The notes beneath the pieces were generated by a model. It searched no databases. It was given only the letters and a program-made list of their open reading frames with translations, and had not been told where the DNA came from. Positions 24,622 to 34,308 of a stretch of DNA of 64,000 nucleotides are shown in pieces. Each line of letters begins with the position of its first letter. Position 1 is the first letter of the stretch. The stretch is taken from assembly GCA_964480525.1 (NCBI GenBank), contig CAYZOV010000003.1, positions 1-64,000 of the forward strand, read 5' to 3'. Origin of the DNA: JAAZZIT01 sp964480525 (GTDB taxonomy: Bacteria > Bacillota > Clostridia > Oscillospirales > Ruminococcaceae). The translations under genes and the position numbers were made by a program.

Positions 24622-25032
24622 ATGAACGTAATCGAACTCGCAAGACAGCTCGGCGTAGCATTGCAGGCTGACGAAAGATTTAAGGCATTTACAGTTGCAA
24701 AGGATAACAACGATAACGACGCTGAACTTCAGGAAAAAATCGCACAGTTTAACGAATTGAGAAGACAGCTCAACGTTGAAATGGGCAAAGATGACAAGGA
24801 CACCGAAACCATGACAAAACTTAACGGTGAAATTCAAAATGTTTACGGTGAAATTATGACAAGACCATCTATGATTGAGTACAATACAGCAAGAGAAGCT
24901 ATTGATAAACTCCTTAATTCTGTAAACTTCATCATCACAATGGCTGCAAACGGCGAAGACCCAATGACTTGTCCTGAAGAACAGCCACATAGCTGTTCAG
25001 GTAGCTGTTCAACCTGTGGTGGTTGTCACTAA
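24622..25032 (+). CDS. YlbF/YmcA family protein with Cys-rich tail
   Basis: A 136-residue helical protein of the YlbF/YmcA (RicF/RicA) family. It ends in a cysteine-rich tail with CPEEQ and SCSGSCSTCGGCH. In B. subtilis, RicA, RicF and RicT form a complex carrying Fe-S clusters that affects RNase Y-dependent RNA maturation and development, and ymcA sits directly after miaB, as here. The tail is a plausible Fe-S ligand set. Start ATG 24622 follows AAAGGAGAA. Whether this single protein replaces both RicA and RicF cannot be told from the window. Confidence 0.85.
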   Translation: MNVIELARQLGVALQADERFKAFTVAKDNNDNDAELQEKIAQFNELRRQLNVEMGKDDKDTETMTKLNGEIQNVYGEIMTRPSMIEYNTAREAIDKLLNSVNFIITMAANGEDPMTCPEEQPHSCSGSCSTCGGCH

Positions 25033-25068
25033 TAAATAAATTTGATTTAAAGGAAGTGTGATTGCAAA

Positions 25069-27678
25069 GTGAAACTTTCAGAAGTAAATATTGCTGATTT
25101 AAGCCCTGCCATGCGACAGTATGTTGAAATTAAAAATAAATACAAAAAGCACATTCTGTTTTTCAGACTTGGTGACTTTTATGAAATGTTTTTCGACGAC
25201 GCAATTACTGTTTCCAGAGAATTGGAACTAACTCTTACAGGGAAGGACTGTGGTTTGACCGACAGAGCGCCTATGTGTGGTATTCCGTACCATGCCTGTG
25301 ACCTTTATCTTAAAAAGCTTATAGAAAAAGGCTATATGGTTGCTATTTGCGAGCAAACGGCAGACCCTTCTACTTGCAAGGGGCTTGTTCCGAGAGAGGT
25401 TGTGCGAGTTGTCACGCCGGGAACTCTTATCGAAAGTTCGCTTCTTGACGAAACATCAAACAACTATATATGTTCTTTTTATGGGGAAAACAAAGAATGT
25501 TCTATTTGTTTTGCCGATATTTCTACGGGCGAAGTACACCTGTTTAACATCAAAGGCAAAGAAATGACAAACGGTGCAATAAATGAACTTTCAAGATTTT
25601 CTCCTGTTGAACTTCTCTTTAATGACGCATTTTTAGGAAATAAAGAACTTAATAATTTCGTCCGTGACAAGCTTAAATGTACTGTCCAACTTTTGGATAA
25701 TGACGATTTTTCTCCGAAAATTCACGAAGAGAGCGTTTTGAAACAATTTTCCGTTCAAAACTTTTCAGAACTGAAACTTGAAGAAGAAAGTTTAGGCGCA
25801 TATGCCGTTACGGGTCTTTTCCAGTACATCAGCGATACCCAAAAAGCTTTGATTGGACGTTTTTCTAAAATACATTTTCACGACAGCGAACCGATTATGA
25901 CAATCGGATTTACCGCAAGGCGTAACCTTGAACTTTGTGAAACTTTGAGAAACAAAGAAAAGAAAGGCTCGCTTTTGTGGGTGCTTGATTATACCAAAAC
26001 TTCTATGGGTAAACGTATGCTCAAAACGTATTTGGAACAACCGCTTATCAGTCCCGCAAAAATTATTGACAGACTTGACGCTGTTGAACAGCTTATTAAA
26101 TCGCCTGTTGAATTGGGCGAACTTGTCGAAGCTTTGTCGGGGGTTTATGACCTTGAACGACTTATGACAAGGGTAATGTACAAAACAGCCACACCTAGAG
26201 ATGTTAAGGCTTTGTCCGTAACCGCTCTTGCATTGCCTAATATCAAAAATATTCTTTCGGGATTTAGTTCCAAACTGATAAAAAATGTAAACGAAAATAT
26301 TTCCACCCTTGAAGCTGTTTCCAATCTTGTTGAAAACGCTATCGTTGACGAACCGCCTGTCAGCGTAAAAGACGGGGGCGTTATTAAAGAGGGATTCAAT
26401 GAACAACTTGACGAACTTAGAAATATTATTTCAGGCGGAAAGGGAATAATTGAACAAATTGAAGAAAAAGAACGTCAGGCGACGGGAATTAAGAATTTAA
26501 AAATCGGCTATAACAAGGTTTTCGGTTATTATATCGAAGTAACAAAATCGTATCTTAACCTTGTTCCTGACAGATTTATCAGAAAACAGACCCTTGCAAA
26601 TTGTGAAAGATATATCAGCGACGAACTCAAAGTTGCAGAGAATACTATTTTGGGTGCGTCTGATAAGGTCGTTAGTCTTGAACAGGAGATTTTTAACGAA
26701 ATAAGAGATTTTCTCTCTACACAATTAAAACTTGTTCAGGAAACCGCTACTGCTGTTGCGACAATAGACGTGCTATGCTCGTTTGCAAAAACTTCAATGA
26801 ACAACGGTTATACCAAACCTGAAATTGCTATCGACGGCATTATTAACATTAAAAACGGCAGACACCCTGTTGTTGAGCTTATGCAAAAAAATGAAATGTT
26901 TGTGCCAAACGATACATATCTTGATTTAACCGCAAACAGACTTGCAATTATTACAGGACCGAATATGTCGGGTAAATCCACATATATGCGACAGGTTGCT
27001 ATCATTGTTCTTATGGCACAGATAGGTTGCTTTGTGCCTGCTGATTATGCGAAAATTTCAGTTGTTGACCAAATTTTTACCCGTGTGGGTGCGTCAGACG
27101 ATTTGACTGCGGGTCAATCGACATTTATGGTTGAAATGGCAGAAGTAGCCGATATTTTAAAACACGCAACCAAAAACAGCCTTGTTATTCTGGACGAAGT
27201 GGGACGTGGTACGTCAACATTTGACGGAATAAGCATTGCCAGAGCGGTTACGGAATATATTTCAACTTCACGTTCTTTGGGGTGCAAAACATTGTTTGCA
27301 ACGCATTATCACGAACTTATCGAACTTGAAAACGAACTTGTCGGCGTTAAAAATTTCAGCGTTGCCGTAACAAGACGTGGCGACGATATTAGATTTTTGC
27401 GTAAAATCGTTGAGGGCGGTGCTGATGAAAGTTACGGTATCGAAGTTGCTAAACTTGCTGGATTGCCTGCTAAAGTAATTTCCAGAGCAAAGGAACTTCT
27501 TTCTAAAATGGAAGTTGACAGTAAAACGAATGTTAAATCTAATGATGACAACGGACAACTTAGTTTTGACGCTATTAGCCAATCGATAGCAATGGACAGA
27601 CTTCGCAAAACAAATATAGACGAACTTAGCGACAAAGAATTAAGAGGTTTTATTAAGGAGATTACAAAGTATCTTTAA
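25069..27678 (+). CDS. mutS: DNA mismatch repair ATPase MutS
   Basis: MutS recognises mismatches and starts repair with MutL. The length of 869 residues is normal. The mismatch-binding FYE motif lies in GDFYEMFFDDA (about 38-48), Walker A in GPNMSGKST from G630, and Walker B and the signature in VILDEVGRGTSTFDG, followed by ATHYHEL. The start is GTG 25069 after AAAGGAAGTG. It lies in the conserved miaB-ylbF-mutS-mutL-miaA-hfq order of Firmicutes. Confidence 0.97.
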   Translation: MKLSEVNIADLSPAMRQYVEIKNKYKKHILFFRLGDFYEMFFDDAITVSRELELTLTGKDCGLTDRAPMCGIPYHACDLYLKKLIEKGYMVAICEQTADPSTCKGLVPREVVRVVTPGTLIESSLLDETSNNYICSFYGENKECSICFADISTGEVHLFNIKGKEMTNGAINELSRFSPVELLFNDAFLGNKELNNFVRDKLKCTVQLLDNDDFSPKIHEESVLKQFSVQNFSELKLEEESLGAYAVTGLFQYISDTQKALIGRFSKIHFHDSEPIMTIGFTARRNLELCETLRNKEKKGSLLWVLDYTKTSMGKRMLKTYLEQPLISPAKIIDRLDAVEQLIKSPVELGELVEALSGVYDLERLMTRVMYKTATPRDVKALSVTALALPNIKNILSGFSSKLIKNVNENISTLEAVSNLVENAIVDEPPVSVKDGGVIKEGFNEQLDELRNIISGGKGIIEQIEEKERQATGIKNLKIGYNKVFGYYIEVTKSYLNLVPDRFIRKQTLANCERYISDELKVAENTILGASDKVVSLEQEIFNEIRDFLSTQLKLVQETATAVATIDVLCSFAKTSMNNGYTKPEIAIDGIINIKNGRHPVVELMQKNEMFVPNDTYLDLTANRLAIITGPNMSGKSTYMRQVAIIVLMAQIGCFVPADYAKISVVDQIFTRVGASDDLTAGQSTFMVEMAEVADILKHATKNSLVILDEVGRGTSTFDGISIARAVTEYISTSRSLGCKTLFATHYHELIELENELVGVKNFSVAVTRRGDDIRFLRKIVEGGADESYGIEVAKLAGLPAKVISRAKELLSKMEVDSKTNVKSNDDNGQLSFDAISQSIAMDRLRKTNIDELSDKELRGFIKEITKYL

Positions 27679-27699
27679 TCGAAAGGAAGTGGACGGAAA

Positions 27700-29790
27700 A
27701 TGCCTAAAATTAACGTTTTGAAAAAAGAAATATCCGAACTTATCGCTGCAGGCGAAGTAATTGACCGTCCTGCTTCTGTTATAAAAGAACTTTTGGAAAA
27801 CGCAATTGATTCGGGCGCAGATGTAATAACCGTTGAAATTAAAAACGGTGGCAGAACATATATGCGTGTTACGGACAACGGTTGCGGAATCGCAAAAAGT
27901 GACCTGCCTACGGCTTTTTTAAGACATGCAACAAGCAAAATCAACGAAAAATCCGATTTGGATAAAATTCTGACATTGGGTTTCAGAGGAGAAGCTCTTG
28001 CTTCGGTTGCCGCTGTTGCGAAAGTTGATGTTATTTCAAAAATGCCCGAAGAACAATTTGGCGCACATTATTCAATAGAGGGTTCGGAAGAAATTGTTTT
28101 AGAGGACAGCGGTTGTCAAAACGGTACAACTATCATAGTCAGAGATATTTTCTATAACGTTCCCGCAAGACTTAAATTTTTGAAAAAAGACGTTACAGAG
28201 GGAAATTCTGTTTGTGCTATTGTAAACAAAATTGCTATTTCTCACCCCGAAATTTCATTTAAACTTATCAGAGATAACAAGGTCGAACTTTTGACGGCAG
28301 GCGACGGAAAACTGTATTCGGCAATATATGCTGTTTTCGGAAAAGATTTTGCAAAAACGCTTATTCCCGTGGATTATTCCTGCGACGGAATCAAAGTTGT
28401 TGGGTATGTTTCTAAACCTCTTGAATCAAAAGCAAAGAGAAATTTTCAGAATTTTTACATAAATCACAGATATATTAAATCCGTAACTTGTATGGTTGCT
28501 ATTGAAGAAGCATACAAAAACCAAATTATGGTCGGGAAATTTCCTGCGTGTGTTTTGTCACTTGAAATTCCACCGGAGTTAATTGACGTGAACGTTCACC
28601 CGACTAAAATAGAAGTTAGGTTTTCGGACGAAAAAGCTATATATAATGCGGTTTATTTTGCAACCAAAAACGCACTTTTACTTAACGATTCTACGACGGT
28701 TCTTGACGTAGAAAGGACTAAATACTTTACTTCAAAACAGCTTTACGACCTGCCGCCGAAAGAGCAGGGAAAACAGTTGACGTTTGACGTGTCGCAAAGT
28801 GTTCAAGATGTTTCAGAAAAAAAGCCTGAAAACAGTCCGACTTTTGAAAAGCAAAGTAGCGCTTATCCGAAATACGATTCTCATATTATATCTAACCCAA
28901 AAAATAATCAGCAAAAGCAAGAAAAAATAAACGAATTTAATAAGTATTTAAGCGAAATGCCTGTTCCAAACGAACCGATTATTTCTCAAAAGGCTGTGGA
29001 TTATATTGAAAACGACAAAAACCCACTTGACGACGAACAGGTTGCAGACGTTCAGGAAATAATTCCCCCAAAACCTGCTGAAATTCCCGCTTTTAAGGTG
29101 ATTTCGGACGACGAATCTAACGACGAACCGTCAGATAACGACGTAATGAGTTTTAAATATATAAATTCAAATTCATTTGTAAAAAAAGAAACCGAAAAGA
29201 AGCAGGAAGAAAAACAAATTGCAAAACCACGCCTTGTGGGTGAGGTTTTCAGAACATATATAATCGTGGAATATGACGGCGAAATGTACTTTGTTGATAA
29301 GCACGCCGCCCACGAAAGATATATTTTTGAACAGATAAAAAAACAGGAAAAAGTTCTTTCGGCGCAAATGTTTCTTGAACCGATTATTGTTATGCTGTCT
29401 TTTGAGGAATACGACGCTATTATTGCTAATCTTGACGAAATATCAAAATTGGGATTTGAGATTGAGGACGACGTAGCACCGGGGGTTGCGGTTAAGGGTA
29501 TTCCGTCTGTTATTGAGGGAACAAACCCTAATGATATTATTCCCGAACTTGCAGAAAATTTTCTTCATTATAAAATTGACCCGCAACTTGACCTTGTGGA
29601 CGAATTGTATCATTCAATCGCTTGTAAATCGGCAATAAAAGCTAATGATTATAACGATAACCGAGAACTTCAAAAGCTTATTGATATGGTTTTCTTTAAT
29701 GATGAAATCAGATATTGCCCTCATGGCAGACCTGTAATGGTGAAACTTACAAAAAAAGATATAGAAAAACAGTTTAGAAGAGTTCTTTAA
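27700..29790 (+). CDS. mutL: DNA mismatch repair protein MutL
   Basis: A 696-residue GHKL ATPase. The N-terminal motifs are LIAAGEVIDRPASVIKELLE, DNGCGI and GFRGEALASV. A Gln/Pro/Asp-rich linker spans about 355-510, and the C-terminal dimerisation domain follows. The endonuclease motif of the form DxHAx2Ex4E is present as DKHAAHERYIFE from D533, with a C-terminal CPHGRP. It is therefore the nicking type, as expected for a bacterium without MutH. It starts 21 nt after mutS. Confidence 0.96.
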   Translation: MPKINVLKKEISELIAAGEVIDRPASVIKELLENAIDSGADVITVEIKNGGRTYMRVTDNGCGIAKSDLPTAFLRHATSKINEKSDLDKILTLGFRGEALASVAAVAKVDVISKMPEEQFGAHYSIEGSEEIVLEDSGCQNGTTIIVRDIFYNVPARLKFLKKDVTEGNSVCAIVNKIAISHPEISFKLIRDNKVELLTAGDGKLYSAIYAVFGKDFAKTLIPVDYSCDGIKVVGYVSKPLESKAKRNFQNFYINHRYIKSVTCMVAIEEAYKNQIMVGKFPACVLSLEIPPELIDVNVHPTKIEVRFSDEKAIYNAVYFATKNALLLNDSTTVLDVERTKYFTSKQLYDLPPKEQGKQLTFDVSQSVQDVSEKKPENSPTFEKQSSAYPKYDSHIISNPKNNQQKQEKINEFNKYLSEMPVPNEPIISQKAVDYIENDKNPLDDEQVADVQEIIPPKPAEIPAFKVISDDESNDEPSDNDVMSFKYINSNSFVKKETEKKQEEKQIAKPRLVGEVFRTYIIVEYDGEMYFVDKHAAHERYIFEQIKKQEKVLSAQMFLEPIIVMLSFEEYDAIIANLDEISKLGFEIEDDVAPGVAVKGIPSVIEGTNPNDIIPELAENFLHYKIDPQLDLVDELYHSIACKSAIKANDYNDNRELQKLIDMVFFNDEIRYCPHGRPVMVKLTKKDIEKQFRRVL

Positions 29791-29808
29791 AGTTTGGAGT
29801 GAATTTTT

Positions 29809-30762
29809 TTGAAAATACCTCTGGTTGTTGTCGTTGGTCCTACTGCCTCAGGCAAAACGGCTATAGCGGTGGAAATCGCAAAGAAGTTTAACGGCGAAAT
29901 AGTTTCGGCGGATTCCATGCAGATTTATAAAGGTATGAGTATTGCTACGGCAAAACCTACTGTGGAAGAAATGCAGGGAATTAAACATTATCTTATAGAT
30001 TTTTTAGAACCCGAAAGGGATTTTTCGGTTGCCGATTATGTTAAACTTGCACGACAATCAATTGACGAAATATATTCAAAGGGCAAACTGCCGATTGTGG
30101 TCGGCGGAACAGGTTTGTATGTAAATTCTTTGATTGATAACGTTATTTTTGACGATACTTGCTCCAACACTAAACTTCGTGACGAGCTTTATAAAACCGC
30201 AAAAGAAAAAGGAAATCATTACCTTTGGGAAAAACTCAAAGAAATAGACCCTAAAACAGCTGACAAAGTTCACGAAAACAATCTTTCAAGAGTAGTTCGG
30301 GCAATTGAGGTTTTTAACGAAACAGGCGTACCACTTTCTCAACACAAAATTAACAGCCGTCGTGAAGAAACACCTTTTGATTTTGTCATAATAGGTCTGA
30401 CTTTTTCGGACAGAAAAAAACTTTATGAAAGAATTGAAAAACGTGTTGACATTATGGCTGAAAATGGTATGATAGAAGAAGCAAGAGAAATATTTGATTC
30501 TTGCAAATTATCCACGGCACATCAGGCGATAGGATATAAAGAATTGATTCCGTACCTTGAGGGTAAAGATTCTTTGGAAAATTGTTTGGACAAAATTAAA
30601 CTTGAAACCCGTCATTATGCCAAACGCCAGCTTACTTGGTTTAGACGTGATGACAGAATTAACTGGTTTGAAATCGACAAATTTGTAAATTATCAAGAAT
30701 TTCAAAATAAAATTGAAAATTTTGTAGCCAAATCGAAAATTATGTGCTATAATAAAGAATGA
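29809..30762 (+). CDS. miaA: tRNA dimethylallyltransferase
   Basis: MiaA transfers dimethylallyl from DMAPP to A37 of UNN-decoding tRNAs. The 317 residues have the P-loop GPTASGKTA (about 9-17), then SADSMQIYKGM, GGTGLYVNSL and the late QAIGYKE and RHYAKRQLTWFRRD motifs. The start is TTG 29809 with TTGGAGTG upstream; no better ATG exists at the N-terminus. It supplies the substrate for MiaB. Confidence 0.96.
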   Translation: MKIPLVVVVGPTASGKTAIAVEIAKKFNGEIVSADSMQIYKGMSIATAKPTVEEMQGIKHYLIDFLEPERDFSVADYVKLARQSIDEIYSKGKLPIVVGGTGLYVNSLIDNVIFDDTCSNTKLRDELYKTAKEKGNHYLWEKLKEIDPKTADKVHENNLSRVVRAIEVFNETGVPLSQHKINSRREETPFDFVIIGLTFSDRKKLYERIEKRVDIMAENGMIEEAREIFDSCKLSTAHQAIGYKELIPYLEGKDSLENCLDKIKLETRHYAKRQLTWFRRDDRINWFEIDKFVNYQEFQNKIENFVAKSKIMCYNKE

Positions 30763-30856
30763 GGATTTTTTAAGTCCTAATTTGTATTAAAATGTCAAAT
30801 CAGAACTGAAAATTTCGGTTCTTTGAATAATTAAAAAGAAAAAGGAGTAATACAAA

Positions 30857-31111
30857 ATGAACAAATCACTTAACTTACAAGACGTATTCCTTAACCAAGC
30901 AAGAAAAGAAAAAATTCTTGTAACAATTTTCTTGATGAACGGTTTTCAGTTTAAAGGAATGGTTAAAGGATTCGATAGTTATATCGTTATTCTTGACTGC
31001 GAGGGCAAACAGCAGGTTGTTTATAAACATGCTATTTCTACGATTGTGCCTTCACGCCAGATTAACGTGCTTGACAATAATTCATCTGTTGAAAACGAAT
31101 CGGATTTTTAA
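30857..31111 (+). CDS. hfq: RNA chaperone Hfq
   Basis: An 84-residue Sm-like protein forming hexamers that bind small RNAs and mRNAs. The Sm1 region (VTIFLMNGFQFKGMVKGFD) and the Sm2 motif YKHAIST are clear; the second motif has YKH, like the Gram-positive forms. It follows miaA, the usual place. A 94-nt gap precedes it and holds a small hairpin (30802-30822, AGAACTGA/TCGGTTCT) without a T-tract. The AAAGGAG site is strong. Confidence 0.95.
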   Translation: MNKSLNLQDVFLNQARKEKILVTIFLMNGFQFKGMVKGFDSYIVILDCEGKQQVVYKHAISTIVPSRQINVLDNNSSVENESDF

Positions 31112-31137
31112 TTGTTATTTAAACAAGGATATACAAA

Positions 31138-32382
31138 ATGAATACGACAACATCAAAACTTTTAAGAGGTCTTGTTATTGTAGTTTTTCTGATTTTTACG
31201 GTGTCAAGGGTTTATAACTCGCTGAAAGGGAATTATGAAACTGATGAAGCGGTTTTGTATAATGTAAACGAAAACATAGTTTTTGACGGAGTATTTGTGC
31301 GAAACGAAACCGTACTTACACAAAAAACCGACGGGGTTATCGATTATGTTTATCCCGACGGAAGCAAGCTGTCAAATTCTTCCGTAATCGCCAATGTTTA
31401 CGAAAACGAACAGCAGATTTACGCAAAAAACAAAATTCAGGAACTTAAAAAAGAGCTTTCTAATCTTGAACACTCTCAAAATCCCGGAACAACTAACTAT
31501 GCAAAACCTGAAACAATAAAGACGCAGATTGATGAAAAGTATCTTTTGCTGGCTGCAGCTATCGAAAATCAGGTCATGGACGACGTAGCGCTTTACAAAA
31601 GCGAGCTTAATTCGTTGATGAACTTGTATAATATCGTTACACGGTCGGAAACCGACTATGACGAAAGAAAAGCCGAACTTGAAGCGGAAATTGAAAAATA
31701 TCAGAAACAGTACGCTTTACCGAAAACTGTTATTTCTACAGATACAACGGGATATTTCGTCAGTTCTGCGGACGGATATGAGGGTATTTTAAACAAAGAA
31801 AATCTTGATAATATCACAATTGATACCATAAATGATGTTATTGCGGGAAAAAATGCAAACAAACCCGAAAATACCATAGGTAAACTTTTTGATAGTTACG
31901 AATGTAAAATCGTGGGCGTTATCGACGCAACAAACAAGTTCCTTAAAGGGGATAATTTGAAAATCCGACTTGGAAATTCCGACGCAACATATGATGTCAG
32001 CGTTGACAGAATCATAAAAGAAACAGACGAAAAATGGATTGTTATTTTAGACTGTGACGCTATTGACGAAAAAATCGCTAATGAACGTGTGGAAAAAATC
32101 GAACTGATTTTCAATGAGTTTTCCGGACTTAAAGTTCCGAGAGAAGCTATAAAATTTAAGGAATTTAAAGAAACCGTAACAGACGACAACGGCGTTGAAA
32201 CAACTCAAATGGTTAAGTACAAAGGCGTTTACGTTAAGCTTGGACAGGAAATTACCTTTAAAAAGATTGACGTAATTTACGAGGGCGACGATTTTGTTAT
32301 TTCAAATAACGTGTCTGATACAGATTATTTGAATCTTTACGATCAAATTGTTCTTGAGGAGGTTAAAAGTAGTGACACCTGA
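31138..32382 (+). CDS. HlyD-like membrane-anchored protein
   Basis: A 414-residue protein with an N-terminal membrane helix (about 9-27). A biotinyl-lipoyl-like start (GVFVRNETVLTQKTDGVIDYVYPDG), a coiled-coil hairpin (about 85-190), and C-terminal beta domains follow, as in HlyD/RND-adaptor proteins. In clostridia such a protein commonly precedes ylmE and sepF in the division cluster, and no transporter gene accompanies it here. A role at the division site or in envelope assembly is inference only. Its end overlaps the ylmE start by 11 bp. Confidence 0.8.
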   Translation: MNTTTSKLLRGLVIVVFLIFTVSRVYNSLKGNYETDEAVLYNVNENIVFDGVFVRNETVLTQKTDGVIDYVYPDGSKLSNSSVIANVYENEQQIYAKNKIQELKKELSNLEHSQNPGTTNYAKPETIKTQIDEKYLLLAAAIENQVMDDVALYKSELNSLMNLYNIVTRSETDYDERKAELEAEIEKYQKQYALPKTVISTDTTGYFVSSADGYEGILNKENLDNITIDTINDVIAGKNANKPENTIGKLFDSYECKIVGVIDATNKFLKGDNLKIRLGNSDATYDVSVDRIIKETDEKWIVILDCDAIDEKIANERVEKIELIFNEFSGLKVPREAIKFKEFKETVTDDNGVETTQMVKYKGVYVKLGQEITFKKIDVIYEGDDFVISNNVSDTDYLNLYDQIVLEEVKSSDT

Positions 32383-33091
32383 TAATAATTTGATAAATTT
32401 TAATAATATTGTTGATAATATTAATGAAGTATGTTATAATGTATCTGTTGCTAAGGATAAATATCGAAAGCCTGATGAAAATGTTCAGATTATGGCTGTA
32501 ACTAAGACAGTTTTGCCAGAGATTGTTAATATTGCCGTCGATAATGGAATTACGCTTTTGGGTGAAAACCGTGTGCAGGAATTTTTATCAAAAAAAGATT
32601 TTTACGACAAACGCAGTCAGGTTCATTTTATCGGACATTTGCAGAGTAACAAGGTTAAGTATATTGTTAATGATGTTGAAATGATTCAATCTGTTGACAG
32701 CATTAAACTTGCGCAAGAAATCAACAGACAAGCTTTAAAGCACGATAAAGTTATGGATATTCTTGTTGAAATAAATATCGGTAACGAATTGAGCAAAAGC
32801 GGAGTTGACAAAAACGGTTTGTTTGAACTTGTAGAAAATATTTCACAACTGTCAAATGTTAAAATCAAAGGTCTTATGACTATTCCGCCGCCGTTGTGCG
32901 ACGAAAGCGTTTTTGACGAAATGCGGGATATTTTTCTTGATTTAAAAGAAAAAAATATCGAAAATGTAAAAATGGATATTCTCTCTATGGGAATGTCGTC
33001 GGATTATGAAACGGCTATAAAGTACGGTTCAAATCTTGTCAGAATAGGAACAAAGCTCTTTGGAGCAAGAAAATATATGGAGGTAACTTAG
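32372..33091 (+). CDS. PLP-binding YggS/YlmE family protein
   Basis: A 239-residue PLP-homeostasis protein (PLPBP/YggS/YlmE family). The PLP-lysine lies in QIMAVTKTV, with the phosphate-binding parts in GENRVQEFLSK, HFIGHLQSNK and SMGMSSDYETAI. It is thought to buffer pyridoxal phosphate and affect amino acid balance. The start at GTG 32372 was chosen for the GAGGAGG site at 32356-32362; a longer frame upstream has no ribosome site. It sits next to sepF, as in Bacillus. Confidence 0.92.
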   Translation: MTPDNNLINFNNIVDNINEVCYNVSVAKDKYRKPDENVQIMAVTKTVLPEIVNIAVDNGITLLGENRVQEFLSKKDFYDKRSQVHFIGHLQSNKVKYIVNDVEMIQSVDSIKLAQEINRQALKHDKVMDILVEINIGNELSKSGVDKNGLFELVENISQLSNVKIKGLMTIPPPLCDESVFDEMRDIFLDLKEKNIENVKMDILSMGMSSDYETAIKYGSNLVRIGTKLFGARKYMEVT

Positions 33092-33092
33092 A

Positions 33093-33518
33093 ATGGGAAT
33101 ATTTAATTCTGTAAAGAAACTATTTGTTGGTGAGGGCGAATATTACGAAGATGAAAACGTTGACCCGATTTACACTAATGAGGAGTTCGACAATTATGCA
33201 AACGACAGAAAAAACAGAGAAGTAAAGATTGCGGCTACTACTACATTGCAGATTGTTCTTGCAAGACCGACGGATTTTTCGGAAGTTAAGTCAATCGGCG
33301 ACGATATTAACGACCAAAAAACTGTTTTGCTTAACCTTGAAACAGTCAAGGCAGAAGATTCAAAGAGAATTCTTGACTTTCTTTCAGGCGTTGCGTATGC
33401 AAACGGCGCTGACATTAAGATGATGGCACAGAAAACATTTGCAATTATGCCAAGAAATGTCGGCTTTAGCGGCGTTGACCTTATGAGCGAACTTGAAAGC
33501 AACGGTTATAGCTTCTGA
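33093..33518 (+). CDS. sepF: Cell division protein SepF
   Basis: A 141-residue FtsZ-anchoring protein. An amphipathic N-terminal membrane-binding helix (MGIFNSVKKLFVG) is followed by an acidic linker and the SepF core (about 50-140) with RPTDFSEVKSIGDDI and the dimer region RRILDFL-type helix (here KRILDFLSGVAYANG). SepF bundles FtsZ polymers and tethers them to the membrane. It overlaps ylmH by one base. Confidence 0.93.
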   Translation: MGIFNSVKKLFVGEGEYYEDENVDPIYTNEEFDNYANDRKNREVKIAATTTLQIVLARPTDFSEVKSIGDDINDQKTVLLNLETVKAEDSKRILDFLSGVAYANGADIKMMAQKTFAIMPRNVGFSGVDLMSELESNGYSF

Positions 33519-34294
33519 TGAAATTTAATTTCTTCGGGATTAAACTTGACGACGAGGACGCAATTTTGTTTAGAAATATTTCGGACAAAATCGAACTTAG
33601 CGAAAAACATTTTTCTCCGAAGTATACTTTTTTCCTTGACGAACGTCAATGTCAGATGGTGAAAACCGTGCTGGAAAATTCGGGATTTGATAATTACGTT
33701 TTGTATGGTGGATATGAAAATGCAACAAGAAAAATTCTTGCATTGTGTCCGCCGTACAGTTGTGCAGATTTTTCCGAATTTCCGCTTAAAGCCATGACTT
33801 TGTCGTACAGAGATGTTGACGAAATTACTCACCGTGACGTTTTAGGAAGTATTATGTCGTTTAATGTGGAACGTAAAACAGTTGGCGATATAATTGTCGG
33901 CAAAGGAAAAAGCTGTGTTTTTCTTTACGAAACGGTTTTCGACGACGTTTTCGGAGGACTGAAAAAAATCGGCAAAGTTGGGGTTAAAGTTTCCGAAGGC
34001 TTTTGCGAAGATATTGTAAAAACCGAAAATTTTCAAGAAATTAAGGGAACTGTTGCTTCGCTTAGGCTTGATTGTGTGCTAAGTCTTGCATTGAATATCA
34101 GCAGAGAAAAATGTGTTGATTTGATTAAGCAAAAAGGCGTTGTTGTTAATTACCAAGAACAGTTTTCGGTTAATTACCAAATGAAAGAAAATGACGTATT
34201 CTCTGTGAGAGGTTATGGAAAATTCGTTTTTTCTCAGATTAACGGCACATCAAAAAAGAATAGATTACACATAAAAATCAAAAAATTTATTTAG
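33518..34294 (+). CDS. ylmH: YlmH, S4-domain RNA-binding protein
   Basis: A 258-residue protein of the YlmH family found in the Gram-positive division cluster. The N-terminal two thirds form the family-specific domain (GGYENATRKILALCP, HRDVLGSIMS). The C-terminal third is an S4 RNA-binding domain (LRLDCVLSLALNISREKC onward). YlmH binds ribosomal 50S complexes and has been linked to rescue of stalled peptides. Here the ATG overlaps the sepF stop. Confidence 0.9.
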   Translation: MKFNFFGIKLDDEDAILFRNISDKIELSEKHFSPKYTFFLDERQCQMVKTVLENSGFDNYVLYGGYENATRKILALCPPYSCADFSEFPLKAMTLSYRDVDEITHRDVLGSIMSFNVERKTVGDIIVGKGKSCVFLYETVFDDVFGGLKKIGKVGVKVSEGFCEDIVKTENFQEIKGTVASLRLDCVLSLALNISREKCVDLIKQKGVVVNYQEQFSVNYQMKENDVFSVRGYGKFVFSQINGTSKKNRLHIKIKKFI

Positions 34295-34308
34295 GAGGAC
34301 ATTTTATA

